NCBI GenBank assembly: GCA_026391775.1
Contig: JAPLDK010000007.1
Coordinates: 65,065-129,064 of the forward strand
Length of the DNA: 64,000 nt
Direction of reading: 5' to 3'
Source: Bacteroidota bacterium
GTDB lineage: Bacteria > Bacteroidota > Bacteroidia > Bacteroidales > FEN-979
In this document: positions 7,677 through 16,233 of the stretch, piece by piece
Position numbering within the stretch: the stretch's first letter is position 1
Layout of the letters: every line of letters begins with the position of its first letter
The notes under the pieces: model-generated
Seen by the model: the letters and a program-made list of their open reading frames with translations, nothing else
The model's database searches: none
What the model was told of the DNA's origin: nothing
Translations under genes and position numbers: made by a program

Positions 7677-9200
7677 ATGAATATTAGCATTATCGGGGCG
7701 GGAGTATCAGGTTTGGCTGCAGGTTGCTATCTGCAAATGAGCGGATTTCAGTCTAAAATTTTCGAACGTCATACCAGTTATGGTGGACTATGCACAAGCT
7801 GGAAGAAAGGCGAATATACCTTTGAAAGCGGGTTCCAATGGCTTTTAGGTTCGGGGCCGGCGAATCCGTTTTACCAATTGTGGTCTGAATTACTTGATAT
7901 GAAAGCCATCCCGTTTATCACCCATGAAAGCCGGATGGATATTGAAGTCAGGCACACTCAAAGCCTTAAGGGAGAAAAGGTCTTTCGTCTTTATACGAAT
8001 ATTAATAAGCTCAGGGACTATCTTATCGAAACTTCACCAGAAGACCAACTTGTTATAGAGAAGTTGATTCGCTCATTGCGGCAAATGCAATCCTATGAGA
8101 TACCACCGATGATCAAAAAAGTTCCAAAGCTTTTACCTCTTAAGGAAAAAATCAAATATATCCGCTTCCTTCCTTTGCTATGCTTCCTCAATAGAGTAAA
8201 AAAAGAGACCAATTACACTTTTGCAAGGAAACTTAAAAGCCCATTCCTCAGGGAAGCTTTTGAATTACTGTTCGACGGGGATGAACTGCCTTTGATGATT
8301 GTAACCATGCCTCTTGCCTATAACGATCTTCAGGCGGCAGGATACCCAATTGGCGGGGCCAGTTTGTTCGTAAGCAGGTTAAAGGATAAATATCTTTCAC
8401 TGGGAGGGCAGATCCGATATAATTCCACCGTTAGAAAGGTTTTGCTCAAAAACGATAGAGCAACAGGCATTCAGCTTGAAAATGGAGAGGAGATACAATC
8501 TGACATTGTGATTTCAGCAGCCGACTGGCATTTTACAGTGTTTCAAGCTCTGAACGGCCTGTATGTAAATAAAACCATACGGGATTTAGGAAGCCAGGAG
8601 AGATTAAAAGTATATTATTCACTGTTTATTGTTTCCCTGGGGATACGGAGGACTTTTGAAGGAGAATCTCATTTTCTGAGGTTCCCCCTCGACCAGGATC
8701 TGGTTTCCCCCGATAGCACATCGTATTCACGTCTAGAAGCCCATGTTTACAATTATGATCCTACCTTGGCACCTCAAGGAAAAACAGTCGTTTCGGTGAG
8801 TTTTTATACCCGGAATGCGGATTTCTGGATCACCCTCAGGGAAACCGACAGGGTTCGGTACAATAAAATTAAGAATGAGTTTGCAGAAGAAATAATTGAC
8901 ATCATGGAAAAGAAGTTCGGAAGGATAAAGGAATTCATTGATGAGGCAGATGTTGCAACTCCGGCTACTTTATACAGTTATACTAATAACTGGAAAGGAT
9001 CGGCCCAGGGCTGGCTTCCTGGGAAAAACCTGATAGCAAGGTCACCGGTTGAATATACTCTTCCGGGACTTAAAAACTTTTATTATACCGGGCACTGGTG
9101 CATCCCGGGTGGAGGTTTGCCTGTTGCCATTAAATCGGCAAGGGACGTTGTACAGATCATTTGCTATGATACAAAGCAGGGGTTTGGGATTGATCAATAG
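7677..9200 (+). CDS. CrtI-like NAD(P)/FAD-dependent oxidoreductase
   Basis: This 507-aa flavoprotein has an N-terminal dinucleotide-binding motif IGAGVSGLAAG (6-16) followed by the E30R31 ribose-binding region and YGGLCTSW, as in phytoene desaturase/carotene isomerase-like enzymes. The C-terminal FAD segment is TGHWCIPGGGLP, again typical of the CrtI superfamily. In this setting it may desaturate or isomerise the polyene or a lipid precursor, which is inference. It could instead act on carotenoid-like lipids unrelated to the cluster. It is the only protein gene on the plus strand inside the cluster and has its own promoter. Its stop lies 54 bp before the tRNA. Confidence 0.87.
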   Translation: MNISIIGAGVSGLAAGCYLQMSGFQSKIFERHTSYGGLCTSWKKGEYTFESGFQWLLGSGPANPFYQLWSELLDMKAIPFITHESRMDIEVRHTQSLKGEKVFRLYTNINKLRDYLIETSPEDQLVIEKLIRSLRQMQSYEIPPMIKKVPKLLPLKEKIKYIRFLPLLCFLNRVKKETNYTFARKLKSPFLREAFELLFDGDELPLMIVTMPLAYNDLQAAGYPIGGASLFVSRLKDKYLSLGGQIRYNSTVRKVLLKNDRATGIQLENGEEIQSDIVISAADWHFTVFQALNGLYVNKTIRDLGSQERLKVYYSLFIVSLGIRRTFEGESHFLRFPLDQDLVSPDSTSYSRLEAHVYNYDPTLAPQGKTVVSVSFYTRNADFWITLRETDRVRYNKIKNEFAEEIIDIMEKKFGRIKEFIDEADVATPATLYSYTNNWKGSAQGWLPGKNLIARSPVEYTLPGLKNFYYTGHWCIPGGGLPVAIKSARDVVQIICYDTKQGFGIDQ

Positions 9201-9214
9201 GCTTAAAAATCTCA

Positions 9215-9244
9215 TTGTCATTATAGCTGAAATTTATACCTTTG
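9215..9244 (+). promoter_or_regulatory. Consensus Bacteroidota promoter for tRNA-Arg
   Basis: TTG at 9215-9217, exactly 19 bp, then TACCTTTG at 9237-9244: a full match to the TTG-N19-TAnnTTTG consensus. The tRNA begins 10 bp further on. This is the best promoter in the window and supports the phylum assignment. Confidence 0.8.
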
Positions 9245-9254
9245 CACCGAATTT

Positions 9255-9328
9255 GGCCCCGTGGCTCAACTGAATAGAGCATCTGACTACGGATCAGAAG
9301 GTTACAGGTTTGAATCCTGTCGGGGTCA
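9255..9328 (+). tRNA. tRNA-Arg (anticodon ACG)
   Basis: The sequence folds as a cloverleaf. The acceptor stem is GGCCCCG (9255-9261) with CGGGGTC (9321-9327) and discriminator A9328. The D stem is GCTC/GAGC, the anticodon stem TCTGA/TCAGA encloses loop CTACGGA with anticodon ACG, and the T arm is ACAGG-TTTGAAT-CCTGT. The CCA end is not fully encoded (CA follows A9328). The adenosine at position 34 would be edited to inosine by TadA, as usual for tRNA-Arg(ACG). It sits inside the pigment cluster between a plus-strand and a minus-strand gene. Confidence 0.95.
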
Positions 9329-9355
9329 CAAGAAGATCAACCGCTTTCTGAAAGT

Positions 9356-10237
9356 CTATTTCCAGAAATTGTAATAATTGTACCATTGCAAGGGATATTT
9401 TCGCGTAATACTTTCAAATTCAGAAACATATTCTTTAATGGAATCCATAATCAACTCCGAGCGCTGCATCGGATTTCGAACATATGGTATTATTTTTAAT
9501 GGAGTTGCAAAGAACCTGTATTGTTTGCGTGATTCCTTAACAGCAAACACATAAGAAACGGGAACATTGAAATATGATGCTATTTGCCAGGGGCCTAACG
9601 GAAAAAGTGCGGGTTCACCCAAAAAATCAATTCTAACAGTTTGATTTCCATCTAAAAACCTGTCACCGAGAAACGATACAAATTCCTTATTCTCCAAGGC
9701 TTGTTTTATTTTAAATAAATGTGAAAAGTCATTCCCGATTTTGATAAAATGAACGTTCCGATCGGTTAGAATATCAGATATATAGTTCTTGATTGCTTGC
9801 TCTTCACCATCTAAAATAACCAAATTGATTTTTTTACCGAAAAGGTCAAGTGCTTTACCTCCGACTTCCCAATTTCCAATGTGACCGCTGATAATTATGC
9901 CTCCATCACGCATTTCCATTAAATTCTCTTTGCCTTCATGAATGAAGTTGAATTTATCCTTTAATCCGGAAAGGACAGCAGTTTTATCAATTAATCCCTG
10001 TCCCATGAGATAATAATTTCTGAATATGCTGATTATTGAATTAACCCGGTTTTGTTTCAGCCGAATATGGAAGTAGTAAAACATTGATCCGAAAGCCTTT
10101 TTAGAGGCAAAAACAAAATAAGCAGAAACAAAGACTAAAAGGAAATAGGCAAAATTAAGTCCAAGATTCTTTATGCTCCAGACAAAAATCCTGTATCCAA
10201 TGACACTTCCTCTGCTTTTTCCTTCCCAGGTGGCCAT
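9356..10237 (-). CDS. LpxL-like lysophospholipid acyltransferase (stand-alone paralogue)
   Basis: This 293-aa protein is a clear paralogue of residues 1-292 of the fusion protein at 1374-3707. Both begin with a W-E-G-K-(T/S)-R-G block, share SGH(V/I)GNWE (HX4E active site), and end in YPLQW(F/Y)NYYNFWK, where this copy simply stops. There is one N-terminal membrane segment. It probably transfers an acyl chain at the inner membrane, either the polyene itself or a conventional fatty acid onto the pigment. The region looks more AT-rich than the fused copy, which suggests an older or separately acquired duplicate. It follows the ICMT-like gene by 56 nt and the tRNA lies 27 bp beyond its stop. Confidence 0.9.
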   Translation of the reverse strand: MATWEGKSRGSVIGYRIFVWSIKNLGLNFAYFLLVFVSAYFVFASKKAFGSMFYYFHIRLKQNRVNSIISIFRNYYLMGQGLIDKTAVLSGLKDKFNFIHEGKENLMEMRDGGIIISGHIGNWEVGGKALDLFGKKINLVILDGEEQAIKNYISDILTDRNVHFIKIGNDFSHLFKIKQALENKEFVSFLGDRFLDGNQTVRIDFLGEPALFPLGPWQIASYFNVPVSYVFAVKESRKQYRFFATPLKIIPYVRNPMQRSELIMDSIKEYVSEFESITRKYPLQWYNYYNFWK

Positions 10238-10293
10238 AATTATTTATCTGGAATTATATTAATAAAGCTAAATTGAATGTCATCCCAATAAAG

Positions 10294-10878
10294 TTAAGGG
10301 TTAAAAGATTTTAAATTGGATTTCCCTTTTCTACCGTTGAACCTTGGAATCCAAGGTGGGACTTTCTCACAATATTCTTTCCAGCTTTCACCAAAACGAC
10401 GTTCAAGTTGTGGCTCTTCATAATTAGCCACAATTAAATATATTATCCTGGACAATGCTATCAGCCAGACCAGGAGGATAAAATGACCAAAAAGGAGGAT
10501 TTCCCCAAATACAATAATAAACAACGCCCACATCATCGGGTGCCTGACATAACCATAAATGTTGCGGGTCATTATTTTTTTTGGCGCTGAAGTAACGAGA
10601 AAGGTTCCTTGTCCAAATAAAAATATCAAAACTGCACACCAAATGGCTAATGCAGTCCCCAACCACATTATAATTATTCCGGTTGTCTTAATACAGGAAA
10701 TCCCAAAGCCCTCTTCGGTTTTTAGTTTAACTAACCTCATTAAAAATTGAGGTATGATATAAAGGATACAAAAGGGGCCGATAAATCCATACAAGGCACC
10801 ATCAATTAATTGGATAATAAATCTAAAACTCTGTTTGAACATTTGTAATGTTTTTAAATTCAGGGAATATTTTTGCAA
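10294..10878 (-). CDS. ICMT/PEMT-family membrane methyltransferase
   Basis: This 194-aa integral membrane protein has four to five hydrophobic segments. Its C-terminal signature YGYVRHPMMW ... EEPQLERRFGESWKEYC (about 122-180) is characteristic of isoprenylcysteine carboxyl methyltransferases and phospholipid N-methyltransferases, in which RHP and the EE pair bind SAM. It may methylate a carboxyl, hydroxyl or amine on the pigment or its lipid carrier at the membrane; the substrate is unknown. Its start overlaps the 3' end of the MMPL fusion gene by 19 nt, so the two are translationally coupled and most likely work together. Confidence 0.85.
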   Translation of the reverse strand: MQKYSLNLKTLQMFKQSFRFIIQLIDGALYGFIGPFCILYIIPQFLMRLVKLKTEEGFGISCIKTTGIIIMWLGTALAIWCAVLIFLFGQGTFLVTSAPKKIMTRNIYGYVRHPMMWALFIIVFGEILLFGHFILLVWLIALSRIIYLIVANYEEPQLERRFGESWKEYCEKVPPWIPRFNGRKGKSNLKSFNP

Positions 10879-13800
10879 TCGTCTTTAACAGGTATGTGGA
10901 TGACAATGAAATTATCAGAGATTAATCTCTTTTTTTCAATCAGTTCAAATGTAAATCCATGTTCGCAGGCAATGTCCCTTAGTTTTTTAAGTGTCTCCTT
11001 CTCCGCCTTTCCTTCCCGGATCAGAATCGTTCCCCCTGGTCTAAGGTTTCTCATGCATTCCTGAAGGAGAAATTTTTGCTTGTCATAAGCTAAATATCGG
11101 AAACTATCGCCAAGCAGGAACCCATCCTGCATCGTGACCGGATATTCCGAAATATCAGCTTCGATAAAAGAAATATTATCGTTTTTAAGGTATCCATGAT
11201 TGGCGATATTGATCCTGGTGCTATCTGAATCAACTCCGGTGATTCTTCTTTCGTTGGAATTTAGCATAAGCATATAGGAAATATATCCATAACCACAGCC
11301 CAAATCAAGAATGTCTCCTTTTCCTGGTAAAAGATTGCAATAGCAGTCGAAGTTGTTTTCAAGTATCATTTTAGTCCGGAGAGACCATTCAAGGCTCGGC
11401 CCCTTAAAAAGGTAATTAAGCCTGAGATTCAATACATTATAAGCAGGGGTATTGTGTTTGGTTCTGAATTTCAGATATTCTTCTTGGTAATACCGCCTGA
11501 CTTGTTTTGTCCTTTCTGAATAATTAGTTCCAAACCTCTGACTCTCCGGTAGTATTCTTGGCAGTATTTGAGTGAAAAGCCGGTTAGGTTTTCCCCAGAA
11601 AATTCCCTTAGGCAGGAATCCTCCACTTCCAAAAATCATAACAGGAAGAATATCAAGATTGAGTTTTTCGGCAATATAAAACGCTCCGTGGTGAAACCGC
11701 TGTATATGACCATCTTTTGAACGATGTCCTTCAGGAAAGATCAATACAGAATAACCCTCAACAATCCGTTGTTTTATTAAGGACAGGGAATTGTCGATAT
11801 TATCATTAACAGAGATAAATCCAGCTACTCTGGCAACCGGTCCGAAAATCCAGTTACGGAATACCCATTCGTTTGCAAGTATTACAATCTTAGGGTATAA
11901 CCGCAGCAGAGCAGGTGTTTCTATAAGAGACTGGTGGTTACAAATGATGATGGCGGGCTTTTGAAATGTTTCATTAGTAACATTTTCAATTGAGTGATGT
12001 CGTGGAAAATTCAGGTTGATATAAAGACGGCTCAGAGCATTAAAAAATTCGTGAAACTCATTCTGTTTCCGTTCCTTTTTAAGCGGGAGGAGAGGGCTTA
12101 TAAGGCGGCTGTAAATGACTAACAGAAAGGCAATGAGCGAAATGGGGATCCATGAAATAAATATGGCATGCAAAATATTGCGGGCGGTCATCGGGTAACT
12201 TCTCTTTTCCTGCGGATTCAATAAAAACCACCGGGCCAGCATTGACTGGTATGAAAGAGAAATGATCACGACACTTATTATTCCAAACATTGAGATCAGT
12301 GCTATGGAATTCAAAGCCGGATGCCTTGCAAAGAAAAGGGCTCCCACCCCAAAAAGCGTTGTAGTCGAAGAAAGAAGAATTGAGACCCTGTAGGTTTTCA
12401 TGTCGTCAACCCCGGATCTATATTTACTAATAAGGCCTCGCATCATCAGTATGCTGTAATCTACGCCTAATCCAAAGATAAAAGAAGAGATAATAATATT
12501 GAAAATGTTAAATCTGATACCGGTGATGCCCATAAATCCAAGGGTGATCAACCAGCTGAAAAACATTGGTAAAGAGGAAATAATGGCAAGTTCAATCCGT
12601 CCGAAAGAGATTAATAGCAGAAGTGTGACAAAGACCATCGACAGCGTAACCAAAAGTTCAAAATCATGTTTGACGTTCACTACAAACCGTGTTGTGAGAT
12701 TTTGCCTGTCGAAAACAACCAGGTTGGGTTCTTTTGAAAATTCTCTATAGACGAATTGTTTTTCGGAATCTGTTACTTTGGCAATTCCGGAAATCATGAT
12801 CATTTCAGGGGTTACGTTGATCCAATCAGAGAAGAGAGCCAGGCGCAACGCTTTGCTTTGTTCGCATTGCAAGGGGGAATAAGTAATGTTTATCATGGAT
12901 TTGATTCCTGAAAATGCTTTGCCATTAAACCCAATACGTTTTCCCGATTTTTCCAATCGGCTGAGGAGCAGGGATTTTCGGTCCTTTGTCCAGAATCCAT
13001 TCCATTTATTTAATCGTTCCTGCTGGATCGAATCTGAAGGAAACATTGAACCAACTCCTGAGAAAGATTGAATTTTCCCTTGTCCTTTCAGTGTTTCAAG
13101 TTTTTTTTGTGTGATCTCGTTCCATCTGGAAGCATCATTGATATCCTTTCCTGTGGATACAATATAAACACTTTTCAGGTTGTTGCCGGAAATCTGATCG
13201 AGATGCTGTTCAGCATTTTTAAGTTTTTCCGACATGTAATTCAATGAATTCATGTCCTTTTCAAACTTAACTCTATTGGAGACAAATATACTGGCCACAC
13301 CTGCAAAAGCAAGGCCGGTAACCAGCCATCTTTTCTTCCCAAAATCTATGGCAGCAATTCTATCGATAAAAGTAGTTCTTATGATTTCCTTATCAGCAGG
13401 CAACATCTGTTTCCCAAGAAACTGAGGCAGGATGACCAACGAACATACCGATGCCCCGAATACGCTGATGGCCGTGAACCAACCGAGGTCATGAAGTACT
13501 TCTGAATTGAGAAAAGTCAGACAAAGGAATACGCCGATGGTTGTAAGGCCGCAGATCATAATTGTCTGGGACATATCTGTTATAACCTGTTCCACAGACT
13601 GTTTTTTTCTATAATGGTTGACAATATACAGAGTATAGTCGATGATCAATCCCAGAATTACAGACCCTATACCAAGCGCAATAAATGAGACGCAACCTTT
13701 GAACAGAAATAAGATTGCCATTGCAAGACCGCCACCAAAGATTGCCGGGACAAACCCAAGCAAAGGAATCAGGAAATTCCTGAAATACCATCCGATGAAA

Positions 13801-14657
13801 AAAAAGATGAGCATTATAGCAATACCGAGGGAAAGAATTATATCCCATTTGATTTGACTGGCGTTGCAGACCGCCGTTGCTGCATAACCATAATATTCAA
13901 TATTGACCGGGATTGCATGGTTTGCATTTTGTAAAGCAATAAATTTCTCAAGATTAGCGATCAGTGTTGAATTCTTTTTGGTCTCACTGGATAAATTAGC
14001 TGGTGTTATAAACATCAGCAAATGCTTTTTATCCGGCGAAAAAATGCTGCCATTGTATATAGTATATTGATTTTCAGGTTGAAGTGAATTCAGCTTTTGA
14101 AATGCTAATCCGGATATTCCAAGAGGATCTTTTACAATTCTTTGTTTGAGCAGTATGCCGGCTGGCATGACCATTAATCTGAAGTTATTCCTAAGCAAAG
14201 AATCAATGTGTTCCGGCTGCATCAGACTTTCAATCGTTTTATAATCGGTATCGGTCAGAAACAATGGAAGGTGTTGATCAATTATACCCGAAGCAATCTG
14301 AAAAAGGGAGTCGTTGAATTGCAAGAAAACCTGCCTGATATAAGCAGTATCAAGCTTTGATAAAAGACTGTCGCGTAGTGCTTCTCCGATAGAAAAAAGG
14401 TACTCAGGATTGGCTTCTGCATTGGTGTCTTTCAGTGAAAGGTGAACGATCAGTTTGTCGGCAAATTTGAAATTCCTGATCACATATTCATATCGGTTCA
14501 GGGAATCCTTTCCGGAAGTTAACCTGGTGATATTTTCCTCCAACCTGATCTTCGAAGCGAACAAAAGGATAAATCCCGATAATAATGCGAGAAACAGATA
14601 GAAAAAACACTTGTGGAGGTGAAAGAAACGGTAAATATGAATTAAAAAAAATGTCAT
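10860..14657 (-). CDS. Trifunctional MMPL exporter / PlsC acyltransferase / class I methyltransferase
   Basis: This single 1265-aa ORF has three domains. Residues 1-850 are an RND/MMPL transporter: two blocks of membrane helices (about 270-415 and 665-850) with the GLxxDY motif in each (D340-Y341, D733-Y734) and two periplasmic loops. Residues 895-1060 are a PlsC-type 1-acylglycerol-3-phosphate acyltransferase with NHQSLIE (H908, E913) and FPEGHRS (974-980). Residues 1090-1250 are a SAM methyltransferase with DLGCGYGY (1118-1125). Proteins of this three-part design are known from Bacteroidota aryl-polyene clusters. It would acylate and methylate the pigment and flip or export it toward the outer membrane. 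The methyltransferase part could do the 3-methylation of the aryl ring. It is the first gene of the leftward run 14657-9356. Confidence 0.92.
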   Translation of the reverse strand: MTFFLIHIYRFFHLHKCFFYLFLALLSGFILLFASKIRLEENITRLTSGKDSLNRYEYVIRNFKFADKLIVHLSLKDTNAEANPEYLFSIGEALRDSLLSKLDTAYIRQVFLQFNDSLFQIASGIIDQHLPLFLTDTDYKTIESLMQPEHIDSLLRNNFRLMVMPAGILLKQRIVKDPLGISGLAFQKLNSLQPENQYTIYNGSIFSPDKKHLLMFITPANLSSETKKNSTLIANLEKFIALQNANHAIPVNIEYYGYAATAVCNASQIKWDIILSLGIAIMLIFFFIGWYFRNFLIPLLGFVPAIFGGGLAMAILFLFKGCVSFIALGIGSVILGLIIDYTLYIVNHYRKKQSVEQVITDMSQTIMICGLTTIGVFLCLTFLNSEVLHDLGWFTAISVFGASVCSLVILPQFLGKQMLPADKEIIRTTFIDRIAAIDFGKKRWLVTGLAFAGVASIFVSNRVKFEKDMNSLNYMSEKLKNAEQHLDQISGNNLKSVYIVSTGKDINDASRWNEITQKKLETLKGQGKIQSFSGVGSMFPSDSIQQERLNKWNGFWTKDRKSLLLSRLEKSGKRIGFNGKAFSGIKSMINITYSPLQCEQSKALRLALFSDWINVTPEMIMISGIAKVTDSEKQFVYREFSKEPNLVVFDRQNLTTRFVVNVKHDFELLVTLSMVFVTLLLLISFGRIELAIISSLPMFFSWLITLGFMGITGIRFNIFNIIISSFIFGLGVDYSILMMRGLISKYRSGVDDMKTYRVSILLSSTTTLFGVGALFFARHPALNSIALISMFGIISVVIISLSYQSMLARWFLLNPQEKRSYPMTARNILHAIFISWIPISLIAFLLVIYSRLISPLLPLKKERKQNEFHEFFNALSRLYINLNFPRHHSIENVTNETFQKPAIIICNHQSLIETPALLRLYPKIVILANEWVFRNWIFGPVARVAGFISVNDNIDNSLSLIKQRIVEGYSVLIFPEGHRSKDGHIQRFHHGAFYIAEKLNLDILPVMIFGSGGFLPKGIFWGKPNRLFTQILPRILPESQRFGTNYSERTKQVRRYYQEEYLKFRTKHNTPAYNVLNLRLNYLFKGPSLEWSLRTKMILENNFDCYCNLLPGKGDILDLGCGYGYISYMLMLNSNERRITGVDSDSTRINIANHGYLKNDNISFIEADISEYPVTMQDGFLLGDSFRYLAYDKQKFLLQECMRNLRPGGTILIREGKAEKETLKKLRDIACEHGFTFELIEKKRLISDNFIVIHIPVKDDCKNIP

Positions 14658-14804
14658 TTAGTGATTTAATTGTTGTTTCAGATGTATTTATCTTGATGAT
14701 CAACCAGATTCCATCCGAAACTATATATCAAAATTTTAAAAAACTAATCTTTGCTATCGTCCTATGGAGGTTACCTACTGAAAATGTATTTTAGAACAAG
14801 ACTC

Positions 14805-15470
14805 TTACTTGATTTCGACCAGCGCTTTACAGATCGGGGCATCTACGACATAATGGTCATTGCCTTCGTACAGGGTCTGGTAGCCGATCGTGTGGACAAT
14901 GTACAACTGCCATCCGGGTTGTGCGTCGAAAAGCCAGTTGTAGCAAATCATCGAAAGGTGAGTCTTCTCATCTGACCAGGTTGCGCCTGAGGTCTTCCAG
15001 GCCGAGACATCCATCTCATCGAGCGGGGAGAAGCATAATTCCTTCGGGGAGGTCATGTATGACAACTCGGACAGCATTTCTTCATTGGTTGGCGGAAAGT
15101 GTTCAAACAGTTTATTTCCCTGCCGATCGTGGGAAGCAAAAATACGCCAGATCACTTTGTCGGACCGGTTGTCTCTTGCATGAGGCTTCCTGCGGATAAA
15201 GTCGTTGACCAGGTCGGTATAGGTCTTCCCCTCGGGAAGAATGGCCCTCAGATCGAACTGGGTTTTTGCACTGATGAAGAATTTCCCGTCATGAAAATCA
15301 AACTGAGCGGGGTCATAGGTCGCGAATTGGGGATATCCGTTTTGGGACACACAGATTGACCCATAACCGAAAGCTTTGATATAGCCGTGATCAAGGTCGG
15401 CCACCTTAAAGCTCATGAATGTGAAAAGCCCAACCAAGCTTACCAGAAAAACAGATACGATTTTTTTCAT
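14805..15470 (-). CDS. Exported hypothetical protein
   Basis: This protein has a Sec signal peptide (MKKIVSVFLVSLVGLFTFMS) and a soluble exported domain of about 200 residues. I do not recognise the family. It holds several Trp and His residues, two to four Cys (GYGSICVS, CFSPLDE, MICYNW), and no obvious catalytic motif. I chose the ATG at 15468-15470 rather than the upstream in-frame ATG at 15488, because AAAGGAG lies at ribosome-binding distance before it and the signal peptide then starts cleanly. It is followed by the 147-bp non-coding gap 14658-14804, where I see no feature. It may be monocistronic. Confidence 0.75.
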   Translation of the reverse strand: MKKIVSVFLVSLVGLFTFMSFKVADLDHGYIKAFGYGSICVSQNGYPQFATYDPAQFDFHDGKFFISAKTQFDLRAILPEGKTYTDLVNDFIRRKPHARDNRSDKVIWRIFASHDRQGNKLFEHFPPTNEEMLSELSYMTSPKELCFSPLDEMDVSAWKTSGATWSDEKTHLSMICYNWLFDAQPGWQLYIVHTIGYQTLYEGNDHYVVDAPICKALVEIK

Positions 15471-15573
15471 TTTGTTGTCTCCTTTCATGTTTTTATCTCA
15501 ATACTCCTGAAATCTAGTAAAGAAACAGATTCCGCCAAAATGCAGTCAAAACCAAGGTATTTCCACAATGCAC

Positions 15574-16185
15574 CTAAGTCTTTTTTAGATATTTCATTCC
15601 ATCCCTTAGAATATAGACAATAATTATCCAGTTCAAGAAAATAAAACTTAGACTTGGAATAGCTATTATAGCAATCAGATTACCTATTTGCAATGATACC
15701 GGAATGAAAAACATTGTTAAGATGGTTATCAAAGACACTACAATTCCCAGGAAGTAATATGACGGCATAACAAAAATACGACCCAAAGGAAGAAAATGCA
15801 ACGCGACAATAAGAATGTCAACGGGAACAATATATTGAAAAAAATGTAACTTCAATAGGGTAACCGTTGCAATATTTAAGCCCGCAATTTCAAGAATGAA
15901 TATAATTAAAAACCACTTTTTGATATATCGATTTCTTTTAGTTCCCTCATCAGATTTTTCATCAGGTAGTTTTTTTGCCAGAAATAACATATTGATACTC
16001 CAGGTAAGTAAAACAACTGTTATCAGAAGGATCAAGGTTCCTAAACTGAAAGCGAGCAGTGCGGATAGTTTAGCAAAAAAAAGATCAAGTAAAGCAAAAA
16101 AGAAAGATATTGTAATTAGCCATATCATTCCACCTGCTCTCCCAATTTGTGCTGTACGTCTTAGGTGTATTGTAATTGTTTTCAT
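15574..16185 (-). CDS. Multi-pass membrane protein of unknown function
   Basis: This 203-aa protein has about six hydrophobic segments separated by a short charged loop (PDEKSDEGTKRNRYIKK, about 73-89). The motif LHFLPLGRIF near residue 128 recalls small uncharacterised bacterial membrane families (DUF7010-like); I cannot confirm this without a profile search. The DNA is visibly AT-rich compared with flanking genes, mostly because of its Ile/Phe/Leu codons. It lies between an exported protein and an FkbM methyltransferase on the same strand, but the gaps (85 and 48 bp) do not prove an operon. No function is proposed. Confidence 0.75.
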   Translation of the reverse strand: MKTITIHLRRTAQIGRAGGMIWLITISFFFALLDLFFAKLSALLAFSLGTLILLITVVLLTWSINMLFLAKKLPDEKSDEGTKRNRYIKKWFLIIFILEIAGLNIATVTLLKLHFFQYIVPVDILIVALHFLPLGRIFVMPSYYFLGIVVSLITILTMFFIPVSLQIGNLIAIIAIPSLSFIFLNWIIIVYILRDGMKYLKKT

Positions 16186-16233
16186 TTATAGTCTGAATAA
16201 TAGAAAGTCTGCTCAACAAAGAAAAGATCAATA

